Origin: Dendrophyllia cribrosa
Lineage: Eukaryota; Cnidaria; Anthozoa; Scleractinia; Dendrophylliidae
Length of the DNA: 64,000 nt
Direction of reading: 5' to 3'
Assembly (NCBI GenBank): GCA_024195265.1
Contig: JAJLRJ010000008.1
Span: 26,962,432-27,026,431 of the forward strand
A program made the position numbers and the translations under genes. Positions within the stretch are counted from its first letter, which is position 1, and every line of letters starts with the position of its first letter. This document shows positions 21,771 to 33,136 of the stretch, in pieces. The notes beneath the pieces were generated by a model. The model did no database searches and was not told where the DNA came from. It worked only from the letters and a program-made list of their open reading frames with translations.

Positions 21771-23276
21771 AACATTTGTTAGACGCCCGCCTGAAACATT
21801 ATTGGCTGTTTCTAGCGTTGTGTTGGAAAGCCGGCTAAACATTTAAACATTTTTGCTCTCAACATAATGCTGGGCAAAATGTTTGAACAAAAACAACACA
21901 TTCATGCAACAAAAAATGTTGGCCAAACATGGTTTAACATGGGGTGCTAAACGTTCTAACATTGTACCGATCCGGGGCTTAAAACATGGGTAAACCACAT
22001 TCAGTTCGACTAGAGTTAGCAAGAAGCTAGACAAAATCTTTTCGGTATAAATTATATAACGCTGAAGTTCGACGATGAAATGCTTTTACCTTTCGATCTA
22101 CAGAATAAAACATTATTTGTGTAACATGTCCTCCTATCTAGCCCCTGAGTACACGCAGACGGGGCCATACTCGATGATAAGCATCACAAAGTGTCTTCAT
22201 ACACACGATAATTCTGTCACATTTGAAGTCATATGAAAATAACAAATACCTCTGTCAAATATGAAGTATTTGTTACAGCCAAAATACTCAGCGCGTTCCG
22301 CTTATTATTTGGGAAGTTCAGGTTTAAGGTGGTACTGGAGGCAAAATTGGTGATTTTTTGCACTTTTTACTTCGAAAGAAACATTAAGAAATATTTATCC
22401 CAGAAGAGTAAAATTTTCAGAGCTAATACAGAATTGTATCTAGATTGTAAAAAAGGTTTCGGTTGTTCGAAATAATTCAAGGAATTCGTGGAATTTAAGG
22501 AATTTAAGGGGGTGGCGTGACTGTCCTTTTTTAAGGGATCAATCACCACTGAAAGGGGATTTAACTGTTTGCAATAAAAATTGTCACAGAGAAATAAAAT
22601 GCAAAGAGACAAAGTTCAGCAGAGTGCGTCACTGGAAAGCAAAAAGGAACAATTTAAAGATAAATAATATAAACTCGCCTTTAGATGAAGTTTGTCACCT
22701 TGTCCTGTCCTCGATGTCTCGAGAAATATGACGCACTCCGGTGAAAACTTTTGTAAACACATCTAGTTTCTTTCCTCCAAATTTAATATCCTTCCGGTTT
22801 ATCGTTCACATAAATTCACATTTACTGCGTACTAATACGGAAATTCGAAGCAAATTTTCCCAGGAAAATCGAGCATAACTTGAAGAAATTCACCGCAATC
22901 GTTCTAGTTCTTTCTCACACACTGGCGGCCGTGTTTTTTATGTCTGCAATACCGTTTTCCAGCGGAAAAACACAAGAGAATTGTCCCAAATTTGGTTATT
23001 ATGCAGAGGAAGAGTGACAGCTATCCCACAATGCATTGCAATTGAAAGTATATTAGCGAAATTTTCGTGATGTCATCATTATGCTCAGGGACTCGATCAA
23101 GCACTGTCAACATGGCGTCCTTTGTGGCGGTACATGGCTAATGCGCTACTGCTTTCCAAAATTCACCGCTTTTATATGTCTACTGTGTTTCCAATGAGGA
23201 TTTCCCTGTTCGTCCACTTGGTTTGCCTTGTGTTGACCTTGTTTGCCGTCAAGTACATGTAAGTTTCGTTAATAAA
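21771..23276. other. Intergenic, no gene seen
   Basis: AT-rich sequence. Includes a run of GGAATTTAAGG/GGAATTCGTGG repeats near 22480-22510. No supported coding or RNA feature. Confidence 0.5.
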
Positions 23277-23901
23277 ATGGCGGAAAGAAGGATTTCACTG
23301 GTTCCTGTAAAGAATGGTCGCGTTCGAATGGAAGATGTATTTTCCAACGTGAGCAGTCCTGTGTTGATTTATCTGCGAACTTGTTGTGACTTAAAGGTAA
23401 GTTAAAAGTATAGTTAAGAAATAAAGCTATTATTTCGTTGGAAATGTTTTTTTGAATTTTAGTTTTTGTCTGTCTTCTTATCGATCGATGTGCAATGTGT
23501 AATATAGCGAAGGTATTCATAGTGAAAGCTTTGTTATCCTGAAGCTTATTTCTCCGTTTTCAATAGACCCTTCTCCAAAATGGCGTCGGCCGAGAGAGGA
23601 CTGGAAACTGGGGGTATAGAGTTTTCAATATGGCGGAAAGCATGGAGGAGAAAGTTGCGCAAAATGGAAATTTCATTAAAGATATTTTGGACTTTGCGAA
23701 CAAGTGGCTCGAAAGAAAAAAGGGGAAGAAAAAGGGGGACAAGTACTACCTGGAAACGTACCTTGAGGAAGTCAAAATCTTGTTTTCTGAAGATTGTTGC
23801 GTCGTAAAAGCAAAATGTTATCGCTCAATGAGGAAGACTGAAGCGCCCCATAAACTAAGAATTGTATTTGATAGTTGCGAAGACGGATGTACGGAAGTTA
23901 T

Positions 23902-23950
<49 letters not shown>

Positions 23951-24103
23951 ACATTGTTTACCCACGTAACGGTAAAACTACGCGATGATGACTCGCCAAC
24001 CTCGCATCTACAACAGTGGCATAAACCTCGAGGTCCTTCGCTTGAACCACAAAGATGGTTCGCCTCCGAGTTTGTGAAACCACGAATCGATCGAAAACGT
24101 CGT

Positions 24104-24138
<35 letters not shown>

Positions 24139-24213
24139 CGATCCCAGACCAGTCGAACAACGACTGATTACTGAAAAACACGTTCAACAACTCGGAGAGA
24201 ACATCTCAGTTAA

Positions 24214-24247
<34 letters not shown>

Positions 24248-24412
24248 AATAACACAGCAACCCACCAGTCTCTTCCATGGGGAAATTTCTTGGAAGGCTG
24301 CCCTTTAGCAAATCAGTTAAGGGATATATATCCTCCGGGCTTTGTAGAGACTATTTACAGTGAGGACCTAGAGGCAGTGTTTGACTTCCACAGATCCGAG
24401 AAAGCAAGATAG
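23277..24412 (+). CDS. SWIM zinc-finger protein, probable SAP/SWIM/YqaJ family N-terminal part
   Basis: Two possible starts both open with ATGGCGGAAAG. Exon 1 (23277-23396) encodes MAERRISLVPVKNGRVRM and 22 further residues and ends at AAG|GTAAGT. A second frame starts at 23630 and runs uninterrupted for 260 codons to 24412. Its SWIM zinc-binding motif is C94-x-C96...C103-x-H105 (CSCKAGTGKCQHLATL), followed by LQQWHKPRG and LYDPRPVEQR, a layout shared with the transposon-derived SWIM/YqaJ proteins abundant in corals. The YqaJ nuclease part is absent; the frame ends 120 bp before a MITE (24534). SWIM domains bind DNA or protein. It could be a truncated transposon gene or a domesticated one; the intact frame and a good splice donor keep the second option open. 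Confidence 0.65.
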
Positions 24413-24533
24413 CCCGCAATATGAATGCGTTCTTATTTGGGATTTCGACAGTCCCAGCTCCAGCTCCAGCAGCAGTAATCCGTCCAAGAGAAATCACGAG
24501 TGGTGAAGAACGTTTCGAGACTCTGCGGCCTAT

Positions 24534-25499
24534 AGCCTGTTCCAGGCGTTTAGGTAGTGGGAAAAGCGCGAATTCTTGGTTTTCACGTGACGTCATCAAA
24601 TTCGAAAATCATAAATTGTAATGCCTTCTGAATTTATATGTCCACCAGGTTGAAGATGACTTAAAAATAAATCTTTTCACAAGTATCCAACCCGGTAGCG
24701 TCTTTCGTTTTGAAAATACAGCATTTTGAATTTCTGACTTTTCACCCTACGTGACACCAACATGGCGTCCGTGACAAAGCTTTTTCCTATGAAACAAGGG
24801 CCTCTCCTCGTGATTTTTGGCACTTTGGGCAGTTAAAGTATTAGGAATGCAGTTTATGCGAATGAATAGTAGTTCACGAGAGAAAAGTAATCGCTTTCAG
24901 AGCGAAAGTGAAGTCCAGATGTTTTTATTGATTTCCGGCGGCCATCTTGGTGCCCCTCGGAGGGGCACCAAGATGGCGTTTCCATACAAAGCTCTGTAAA
25001 TTTGAGTCGAGTGCTTCGGCGAATAATTCAACAACGGGATACTGCACAGATCTGAGACTTAGCGAAGTTTTTTATTTGTTACTCTTTTATAACATTACAA
25101 ATTATTGGCTTCTTTCACTAAATAGTTTCGATTCTAAAACATTATATCTTGGTGTCCCTCCAGGATGGCGTTTCCATACAAAGCTCTGTAAATTTGAGTC
25201 GAATGCTTCGGCGAATAATTCAACAACGGAATATTGCACAGATCTGAGACTTCGCGAAGTTGTTTATTTGTTATTCTTTTATAACATTACAAATTATTGG
25301 CTTCCTTCGCTAATTCGTTTCGATTTTAAAATTTTATGGCGTGACAGTGAAAACCAAGAATAGTTGGAGAAGGCGCGAAGAAAAGCGAGCGAAAAAAATG
25401 CGGGGAGACTGGTCTCCCCGCATTTTTTTCGCTCGTTTTTCTTCACGCCTTCCCTAACTATTCGCGCTTGCTCAACTATCTGAACACCTGGAACAGGCT
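24534..25499. mobile_element. MITE with AGCCTGTTCCAGG ends
   Basis: Inverted ends AGCCTGTTCCAGG at 24534 and CCTGGAACAGGCT ending 25499. Candidate 9-bp duplication GCGGCCTAT (24525-24533) against GCCGCCTAT (25502-25510), one mismatch and a 2-base gap. Contains a strong hairpin at 25370-25455 (AAATGCGGGGAGACTGG and complement) and a second MITE inserted near its left end. Confidence 0.7.
24573..25360. mobile_element. MITE with TTCTTGGTTTTCAC ends, nested
   Basis: TTCTTGGTTTTCAC at 24573 and GTGAAAACCAAGAA ending 25360; centre has CATCTTGGTGCCCC/GGGGCACCAAGATG (24950-24976). Same family as 51795-52346 and 13735-14175. Longer than its relatives because about 180 bp (from GGCGTTTCCATACAAAGC at 24974) is duplicated in tandem at 25163. 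Confidence 0.85.
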
Positions 25500-25510
25500 A
25501 TGCCGCCTAT

Positions 25511-25878
25511 AGACCTCGAAGTTGAAAAGAGCAATTATTATGCCCTTATTTGTGACTCCATTATTCCCGCGAAAACCAATCATAGAATGCCATTACAAAT
25601 AATGACGCCATGCATGGTAACGCTACCTTGTCCGACCGCAAACAGATCAAATTGCCATTGCGTTGACAGCTCTTTCAAGCTCTTGCGTTGAGGATTATAT
25701 TTTTGCGCTAAGTTATTACGAAGACAACGTTTATGGCTGCTAGTAAAAGAAAACAAAATGATTTGAATCATTTCCGCGGCGCCGGTGCTTCGTTAAGAAT
25801 TTCGCTTGACTCAGACAAGCTTCGGAACGCCGGGTGGACGATTACAGAGCGTTAAGACTCGTCCCAACGGACACATTT
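25511..25878. other. Spacer between MITEs, no gene seen
   Basis: No feature supported. Confidence 0.5.
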
Positions 25879-26113
25879 ACCCGTTCCCGGCGGTATCAAT
25901 TAATGAAAATCAATCATTGATTGCAATCAACATAATCAATAATAATCAATAATTAATTGATTGATATTGATTGGTTCAACCAATCAATAGAAATCGAAAC
26001 TCACTCACCGACACGTCTTAATTTTATTATTATTGATTTTTATAGATAATCAATAACTGGCTATGCAACAGTAAAACCTGAGCTTTTACGGCGTATGTAC
26101 GCCACGCATCAAC

Positions 26114-26444
26114 CCGGGGGGGGGGGGGGGGGGGGGAGGAGAGGGGGGGAGGGGGGGGACTCCCATATAAAAATGACGGGGGTGCTCGTCGTACCTTTTA
26201 GGGGTCAAAATTTGTACATTGGTACCACTTAGGGTGCTAAAATTCAAAATGACCCCCGTTGGAATTATCACGGAACGTTTTAGGGTATTAAGTCCAGAAT
26301 ATGACATGTGTTGTTTAAGAATTGGCACCTCTTGGGGGTAAAAAATCATTTGAGCCACGCCCATCAAACAACATTTTGGTACCTTTTAGGGTGCTTTTCG
26401 AAAATTTTACCCCGTCATTTTTATATGGGAGTCCTCCCGCCCGG
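26114..26444. mobile_element. Poly-G-ended MITE
   Basis: Ends CCCGGGG...poly-G then GGACTCCCATATAAAAATG on the left and ACCCCGTCATTTTTATATGG on the right, closing at GCCCGGG. Interior has several TACCTTTTAGGG motifs. Nested in the 25886-27042 element. Partial relatives at 19466-19612, 48760-48800, 57262-57298 and 61138-61300. Confidence 0.82.
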
Positions 26445-26539
26445 GCGCGTCATATACCCGGAGGAATTTTACACGCTGTGGTAATCCGATTGCACACGCA
26501 CTTGAGTTGGATAAAAACGTCCGCGGTAAAACGTCCATA

Positions 26540-26701
26540 ATGTCGAACCAAGATCTCGTGGAACTATCCATATTCTGTGTCGTTAAAGGCTACCACAAAT
26601 GTGCTTTTGATGTGAATGTTGGAGAAACGTTTTTGGCATCCAAGAAGATAGGAGAACGTGGGAAGCATTCTGCTGCTAAGATCATCACTGGTTTCAGCTA
26701 A
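26540..26701 (+). CDS. Small HIRAN-like frame inside transposon
   Basis: Fifty-three codons (MSNQDLVELSIFCVVKGYHK at the start). The order VKGYHKC...VGETFLASK.IGERGKHSAAKI recalls the first half of a HIRAN-type domain, which in anthozoan transposons usually reads GYH...VGE....REPGN..D.YAVAV. The resemblance is by eye only. It may be the last coding relic of the 25886-27042 element. Confidence 0.3.
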   Translation: MSNQDLVELSIFCVVKGYHKCAFDVNVGETFLASKKIGERGKHSAAKIITGFS

Positions 26702-27049
26702 TTAGTATGTTCTTAGTAGAAAGCAATCCCAAGGATGCTAAAATTAAAGGATACGTTTAGTTATAATATATATGAGAACAAATAAACTTTTTAAAATCAT
26801 TTGTCAATTCATATGATGGGTTTTATTGAAAAGAAAACCGAGATTTGACTAGGCAATGAAAATCAATATTAATAAATGATAATCAATATCAATCAATAGT
26901 AATCGATAATAATAAATGAAAATCGAAACTCACTCAAATTTGAGGCTTCGATTTCTATTGATTTCCAATATCAATCAATTGATTGTTATTGATTATTATT
27001 GATTATATTGATTATTGATTTTCATTGATTGATACCGCCGGGACCCGTT

Positions 27050-27949
27050 ATCGCGGAAAGCTCGATCAAGGCGCCGAAGAGGTTCTTCCATTTTGAAAGG
27101 TCTGGCGTGAAAGAGGGCTTTATTTTGCGAACGCAGACTATCTCTTCTGAGAGTTTCATCTTCCAATTTACACATGTACATGTAAGACTTACTTATTAAC
27201 AGATCTATCAACACAACACTCTTAGTTAGGGGGGCGTACGTCATATGCGCGCGTAGTCAGCGTAGTCCCCGCATTTAAAAACATTGCACCCCATGGAAAC
27301 TTCTAATGGAGTGTACATGCTCCCTCCCCTCCTGGAGTAACTAGCGCGCATATTTCGTTGGCCCCCCTTATAAAGGTGCGAATTCTTAAAATAAATTCCA
27401 CACGTACTCATTTCGTATTCATAAACGAAACTCTGAAAACTGCTTGTCAGCTTCGCCTGAGCTCAGATGCCGAGCAGCTTATGATCCCAACAACTATTTC
27501 TCCAATTGCAAGCGCTTCTAAGCAAAAAACAATCGATGTAAAAGTATTGCAGTACCTTGAAATTCATGTGGAAGGAGTTTGACACCAAACTGCAGGATAA
27601 TTTTCGAAAAATGATGGAAAACGCAGCATTGGAGATTTGAGCAGGTTTTGGAGCATTTTATGATATTTACAGAACTAGTGAATACTTTTTTACGGTTCGC
27701 ACGATTTGCAATCGGCTTATAATTCAGATTTAGCAAAAATTGGGAAGGCTTCTCCCAGAAATTGTGGTTCGTAGATTGTTTAGTCAAAGAGAATGAAGTA
27801 TTTAAAATTTTAAAAGAATTTTAGGGCTAAATTTTGATGGCGTTAATTCTTCCGCATTTCTGCTCCAACGATTTTGCTGAAACTTGGTAAGGGTATGTAT
27901 TAAGTCAATGTAAGCTGATTCCAGAATTTGGATCATGTGTCTTATTGGG
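27050..27949. other. Intergenic, no gene seen
   Basis: No feature supported; a few short frames without protein-like composition. Confidence 0.5.
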
Positions 27950-28255
27950 GGCCTCGGCCGATATATCGACCGACTGTCGACCGATATATCGGTCGATATG
28001 TCGGTCGATAGTCGGTCGCCTATCGACCGACTATCGACCGACTGTCGACCGATATATCGGTCGATATATCGGTCGATATATCGGTGGACTGTCGGTTGAT
28101 AGTCGGTCGATACTTCACCGATATATTGGTCGCTATGTATGTCGGCCGATATAGTTGGTAGGTCACCGATACCTGATCGATAGTTCACCGATACTCCACC
28201 GATACATCACCGATACTCCATCGATAGTACACCGATACACCACCGAGCATCGGTC
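27950..28255. repeat. CGACCGATA-type satellite block 1
   Basis: Dense TATCGACCGAC/TCGGTCGATA words in both orientations, locally palindromic (GATATATCGGTCGATATATC). Related blocks at 30548-30945 and 39030-39300. Confidence 0.9.
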
Positions 28256-29782
28256 AACATTATATAACTGTGCGAAGGAAGCGCGACAAAACCCACCTTA
28301 CAAAAGGCATGATTCGTTTATTTTCCTTGTGTTTTTGTTGCAGGGCTAGTTTTCGGTCTTAATAAAGTTCTGTATGTAGCCGCTCTTCAGTTAGCCTCCA
28401 ACGCAGACGTCCTTACTATTAAGCTTACTACTTAGTTTAGAAGAATTTGTTTAAATAGTCTTGAAGCCTCTCCCTTGATAAAACCTCTTTTCATACCTGG
28501 CGGATGATACGATGAAAAATGTCAGTATACGTACTGATTGTGTATTGAAATGTTACGCAGGATCAACTACTGATTCTACTTTGAATCTCTCGCCTTTGTA
28601 TCCAATAATGTTGTTTCTGTTTCTGATATTTCAGCCGTAAATTTGATTACCTATGAAACGTTTCTAAACGAACGATTTTATTGCGCTTTAGTTAACCCTC
28701 TGTGATTGAAGGATAAGCAGCCTTCAATCACGCAGTGTTGAAATCAATTTTCCACTTGTCTGTAGCAGTTTGTGATAGCTTTTTTAGCCTGCTATAGCGA
28801 TTTTAATCACCTCGTGAAAAGGTTAATGACAGCTTGGAATGACTGTTGTCGTTGTTTTGCAGAGTTTTATCAGTTTCCCCTAAACAGAACTACTTTTGTG
28901 CTGGATAATTGCGACGTATTTTTGGCATAGCGAGTTTTTAAGAGTTTTTTTTAGTTTTGCAAATATCGTTTACGTCGTGTGGCAAGGCCAAAATGTTATT
29001 TCTGACTAATGAGCTTGCAAAGAAGACTGAAATAAATATTTTGTCGGCACGAGAGAGGTCCAGGCCAGTGCATCACGGGTAGTGATGCAGGGGTATATAA
29101 AAGAAGAGTAGAGCACGGGGTGGCTATCTCGGCTTTCAGAACCAACCGGTTAATCTCGTACAAGATCTTCTCATTATTCTGGAGAGAATATTTGGTAAAA
29201 TCCGGTTTGAACACGATTTGAAAAAATGATCATGTGTTATTTAGGAATGTGACACATTTCAAGGCGTATTTTCAGGAAGGCACTAGATCACATCAACCTG
29301 AACCTGTTCACCCTTCTTAGTGAGTAACCAGCGGTCTTCAGTGAAACCAAGATTTGTGTGGGGGTGCCCATTCGCGCAGGCTCAAAAACATGGTTCAGGT
29401 CGAGTAGGGGACGTAGTCCCCGGTGTTGTGGTCTGTCTTGTTCACATTCATAGGTTGGGTGGGGAGGTGAGATCATAAATGGACCAATAGGTGGTTTGCA
29501 CGTTACGTCATGGTGGCCATGTTGGAGCACACCTACAAAAGAATTTTAATGAACCTCTTTTGTTATGTGCTCCAACATGGCCGCCATGGCCTTTGTCATT
29601 TGAGTCCCACAGGACTGAAGGTCACGTAAGTGAAAACCATCTATAGCGGCTAACATTGGCGCCTTCACATGCTGACGTCCGATCTCACTTTGATACTTTG
29701 ATTTTTATACTTCCAACTAGAGTGAGCTAATACTGGGAGAACTAAAACTAAGAACTTTTGTTCTGGGGCCATCGTAGCTTGA
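28256..29782. other. Non-coding interval with hairpin and TATA-like site
   Basis: No gene seen. GGGGTATATAAAAGAAG at 29090-29106 resembles a TATA box but has no associated gene. An inverted repeat at about 29500-29590 (CATGGTGGCCATGTTGGAGC with complement) flanks a short loop and resembles the centres of the MITEs at 24573 and 51795. Confidence 0.45.
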
Positions 29783-30462
29783 TAAGAAATAGAACACAAA
29801 CCGCGGTGATAAACATATTGAACTTATTCATTTTTATAAAACTTGACGTTTCGTATGCTACTACATACATTTTCAAAAGTGACCGTTAGTGTTGAAAACT
29901 ATACGCCGCATCAAATCTTTCTTCCCGTACAAGGACCGCTTGAATCGTTCTCAACAGTCTAAAGTTATTTACAAAGCTAGTTGTTGGGATTGTGAAGAAT
30001 TTTACATTGGTAAAACTAAACGACGGCTTCATGATAGAAAAACTGAGCATTTTAAGGACCTCGCTAAGCATGACCGCACATCAGCCATTGCTGACCATGT
30101 CAACACCACTGGACATAACATCAAGTGGGATCATTTTGATATCTTAGCGTCGGGCAAAACTGATTTCCACTGTAAAATCAAAGAAACATTGTTTATACAA
30201 GAACTGAAGCCAGCTTTTAATGCAAACGTCAGTAGCGAGAAGCTGATGCTTTATTAATTAGCTGTTTCTTTTTATAGATCAACTGTTAAGTTTTGTACTT
30301 AATCTTGGTCCCAGTCCCTTTTCAATACTATATAAGTATAGTTTTCAACACTGTAACGGTCACTTTTGAAAATGTATGTAGTAGCATACCAAACGTCAAG
30401 TTTTATAAAAAATGAATAAGTTCAATATGTTTATCACCGCGGTTTGTGTTCTATTTCTTATA
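29783..30462. mobile_element. Penelope-like element 3' relic with inverted flanks
   Basis: A GIY-YIG gene fragment is bracketed by about 122-bp inverted copies of one sequence: 29783-29904 (TAAGAAATAGAACACAAACC onward) and 30337-30462 (complement). Inverted or mixed-orientation terminal repeats are known for Penelope-like elements. The reverse-transcriptase part is missing. Confidence 0.75.
29889..30257 (+). CDS. GIY-YIG endonuclease domain of Penelope-like element
   Basis: Open frame of about 120 codons without a clear ATG (it is the 3' end of a longer protein). Contains KVIYKASCWDCEEFYIGKTK, then RRLHDRKTEHFKDL, the canonical GIY-YIG pattern (tyrosine motif, Gly-Lys-Thr, conserved Arg and Glu-His), followed by ADHVNTTGHNIKWD and KIKETLFIQELKPAFN. 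This is the nicking domain found C-terminal to the Penelope reverse transcriptase. The frame is intact to its stop at 30257. Confidence 0.85.
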   Translation: MLKTIRRIKSFFPYKDRLNRSQQSKVIYKASCWDCEEFYIGKTKRRLHDRKTEHFKDLAKHDRTSAIADHVNTTGHNIKWDHFDILASGKTDFHCKIKETLFIQELKPAFNANVSSEKLMLY

Positions 30463-30547
30463 AAACTAAGAACTAAACTAAAATCCTGTCAGTTAACTCG
30501 GAAACTTCGCTATATAAATGCATTATCATTATTTATAATTTTTTTTA

Positions 30548-30945
30548 CTTGACCGATATTCCACCGACACTTGACCGATAGTCCACCGACACTTGACCGA
30601 AAGTCCACCGACACTTGACCGATATTCCACCGACACTTGACCGATATTCCACCGACACTTGACCGATATTTCACCGACACTTGACCGATATTCCACCGAC
30701 ACTTGACCGATAGTCCACCGACACTTGACCGATAGTCCACCGATACTCGACCGATATGTCACAGGCAACAACTCGACCGATAGTCTACCGACAGTCGACC
30801 GATAGTCGAACGACTGTCGACCGACTGTCAAGGAACTATCGACCGACTATCGGTCGATGTATCGGCCGACTGTCGACCGACTATCGACCGACTATCAACC
30901 GATATATCCGCCGATATGTCGGTCGATATGTCTGTCGATAAAGTC
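30548..30945. repeat. 22-bp minisatellite and CGACCGATA satellite block 2
   Basis: From 30548 to about 30740, nine or so units of TTGACCGATATTCCACCGACAC; then mixed CGACCGATAGTCGACCGAC words to 30945. Abuts the truncated end of the L1 element. Frames across it are translations of the repeat. Confidence 0.92.
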
Positions 30946-31237
30946 TATCCTTGGTGGCTATTATATTATGAATTATCTTATATTGGAAACATCTTAATTT
31001 GTTTGCTATAGTGATCTTAAAGGGCAATTCGAAAATTGACGTGGGATTTAGATCAAGGTTTTTGAAATTGCATTCAACGTTCGGGGGAGTGAAAGCTTTG
31101 TTAACTAGCACAGTACTTGTTTTCTTGGCATTGACATTCACAACGGAGAGTTCATTTCTTATACAAGCGGAGTTGGGTATGGCAGAAGGATGCTCTCTAA
31201 TGGACTTTTTCCAAACCTCAGGAATTGCAGCTATTAA
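30881..31237 (-). pseudogene. L1 ORF2 C-terminal part
   Basis: Continues the RT frame cut at 34193: LIAAIPEVWKKSIREHPSA, then SIFELPFKITIANKLRCFQY and KIIHNIIATKDRLY, the usual region upstream of the C-terminal zinc knuckle in L1/Tx1 ORF2. The knuckle is missing because the sequence ends in satellite. Confidence 0.75.
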
Positions 31238-31578
31238 CACAGGACGAAATAATGAATTTACTAATCTTTAAGAGAAAATTAAATTTTACTTAAAGGTATC
31301 GAAAATCTTTAAGTTGAGACGTAAATACTCTTAAATGTATTAAAGTAAGTAAGTATCTTTAATATGTGTTTAAGAACCTTTACGTTATCTTTAATTCAAC
31401 TTATGAACAACTTAAAGACCCTTAAAGGCAACTTAAATTGTTCATTACTAGCTTTAAGTGTTGTCAAGTAAAGGCTTATTTAAGTAATTTACGGTGCACT
31501 TAAAGATAGTCGAAATTGTTCTTTAAGTTTTCTTTAATGAACCTTTACTTGCACTTAAAGTCGTTATTTCGTCCTGTG
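31238..31578. mobile_element. 341-bp MITE, left end of composite
   Basis: Termini CACAGGACGAAATAA and TTATTTCGTCCTGTG. The interior repeats ACTTAAAG/CTTTAAGT words. Confidence 0.85.
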
Positions 31579-31829
31579 TATATAGTTGCGTTTCATGCAG
31601 GATCAGTTTGCGTTACAATATTGCGTTACTTCGTCCTCGCGTTACTTCGTCCGCGAAGTACTGGGCATCAGATTTTAAAGCCGTGAGCCAGCGCAGAAGC
31701 TTCCTCTTTTCGAACGTTATGTACGAATGTGCAAACGTTTCGATGAGAGCTGCGGGCAAACCAAGAGGTTGAATCACGGCTCAGAGACTGAAATTCGAAA
31801 AAATCCACTGTTTGCAGAGTGCCTGGTAC

Positions 31830-31982
31830 ATCATCTAAGTACGAGATGGCTTAAAGAGGTGTAATCGGGCCGATGAACCGATCCGAGAGCATGAAAGAAA
31901 GACCACTCCGGTGGTGCCAAAACGTTTCAGCCTCGCTCTGCAAACGGTGAAGACACTGCAGCGAGCCAAATGGTACATTTCT
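31830..31982 (+). CDS. Possible captured host exon 1
   Basis: Open frame ending PKRFSLALQTVKTLQRAKWY-I-S at a donor CT|GTGAGT (31983). Joins in phase with the next candidate exon at 32198. No family recognised and no start identified. Confidence 0.3.
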
Positions 31983-32197
31983 GTGAGTTTCGGGTTTAGA
32001 ATAGACGGCAAGCGAAGTTTTAAGCTTTGATTTTTGGTTGGCTGCAGTGTTAATAAAATCCCTCTAAAGACAGAATGTATTGCTTCCCTTCACATTTTGC
32101 TGTAAAAATACCCATAATTCATAGCGGGCAAACGTTGTTAGTGGTTAATGACTGACTAGACATGTGACTGTGTTGTTTTTTAATATTTCGCAAGCAG

Positions 32198-32248
32198 ATC
32201 CTGCATCGAAGGAAGCAGAAATATGAAGAGTTGATCGCCAAAGAAAAC
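32198..32248 (+). CDS. Possible captured host exon 2 (17 codons)
   Basis: Bounded by TTTCGCAAGCAG on the left and GTAAGT on the right; encodes ILHRRKQKYEELIAKEN, phase 0 at both ends. Strong splice signals for a micro-exon. Confidence 0.4.
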
Positions 32249-33064
32249 GTAAGTGAATCATTTCCCTTGCAGGTTTACAATGTGAACTGCATTGACCAAA
32301 GGAGATCAAAATATCGATCAATTGTTACGTTACTGAGAACGTTACTGAGACAGAAACGAATTTCGAATGAACACAATTAAGCGTGAACCGCGAGTATAGA
32401 ATCTTAACATGCTTGTCAAGGCATATAATGGTGTCGCTTCCTTTCGAAGCTTTTAACCTTTGAATTCAAACGTTATTTAACTTGTCTTCACGGATAAAAG
32501 GTGCTGCATTTTAAAAGCCAGCCGGTCGACGGAATGCTAGTTGGTGCATGATCGCTTTGAAACAAACACGAGGAGAATTATGATGCCCTAAATGCAGTGC
32601 GGAAGAAATACGATCTAAAAATCAATCTAATTCCTTCTTAATTAAACGTACGGAGGGACGTTACTTTCACAACAGTGTTTTCTTTGTTGCGATTTTATCG
32701 TAGTTTAATGGCTGTGTCTGAGAGGAACTGTTTCCATCATGGTTTCGTTGAATACATGTACAAGTAGTTCATGTCACGCTAGTGTTGGTCACATGTGCTC
32801 ACAAATGAACGCTCGTTACCTTTCAAATTTTAGATAGCTTTATTGAATTTAACTTTGCCTTGAATTCTTGCTTGTGTTAATCTTACATTGCCTTGTAGTG
32901 ACGGGGTTTTATTTGAGTGGTGAAATTGTACATAGTAAAGTACTATCTGAAACTACATATGATCAATTTACTAAAAAGTTTATTGATCTAAACTAAACCT
33001 AACATCAATAGGTCTTAATAGGTCTTATCACGGTTTTAACACGATTTATTCCCTTCTTTTACAG

Positions 33065-33136
33065 GTAATGTTAGTATTAGAGAGGCTTGCCTGTAACACT
33101 TTTACTATAATGATAGTAAAACTAACTGTGAGGTGA
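33065..33136 (+). CDS. Possible captured host exon 3, terminal
   Basis: Preceded by TTCCCTTCTTTTACAG; in the phase left by exon 2 it encodes VMLVLERLACNTFTIMIVKL plus three residues to TGA. Low confidence that it is truly coding. Confidence 0.25.
   Translation, partial: VMLVLERLACNTFTIMIVKLTVR

Larger units (their letters stand above)
25886..27042. mobile_element. 1.16-kb element with CCCGGCGGTATCAAT ends and 7-bp duplication
   Basis: Inverted ends CCCGGCGGTATCAAT...ATTGATACCGCCGGG flanked by perfect ACCCGTT (25879-25885, 27043-27049). Subterminal parts are AT-rich AATCAATAATCAAT-type repeats on both sides, largely self-complementary. The interior carries a poly-G MITE (26114-26444) and a short HIRAN-like frame. 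A 7-bp duplication does not fit the common MITE superfamilies cleanly. Confidence 0.82.

Noticed and set aside
29085..29110. TATA-box promoter
   Set aside because: Good match to TATATAAAAG but no downstream gene or conserved initiator to attach it to; only noted in the interval description.
30510..30831. Repeat proteins with SVEYRSSVGG/VKCRWNIGQ patterns
   Set aside because: Translations of the 22-bp minisatellite.
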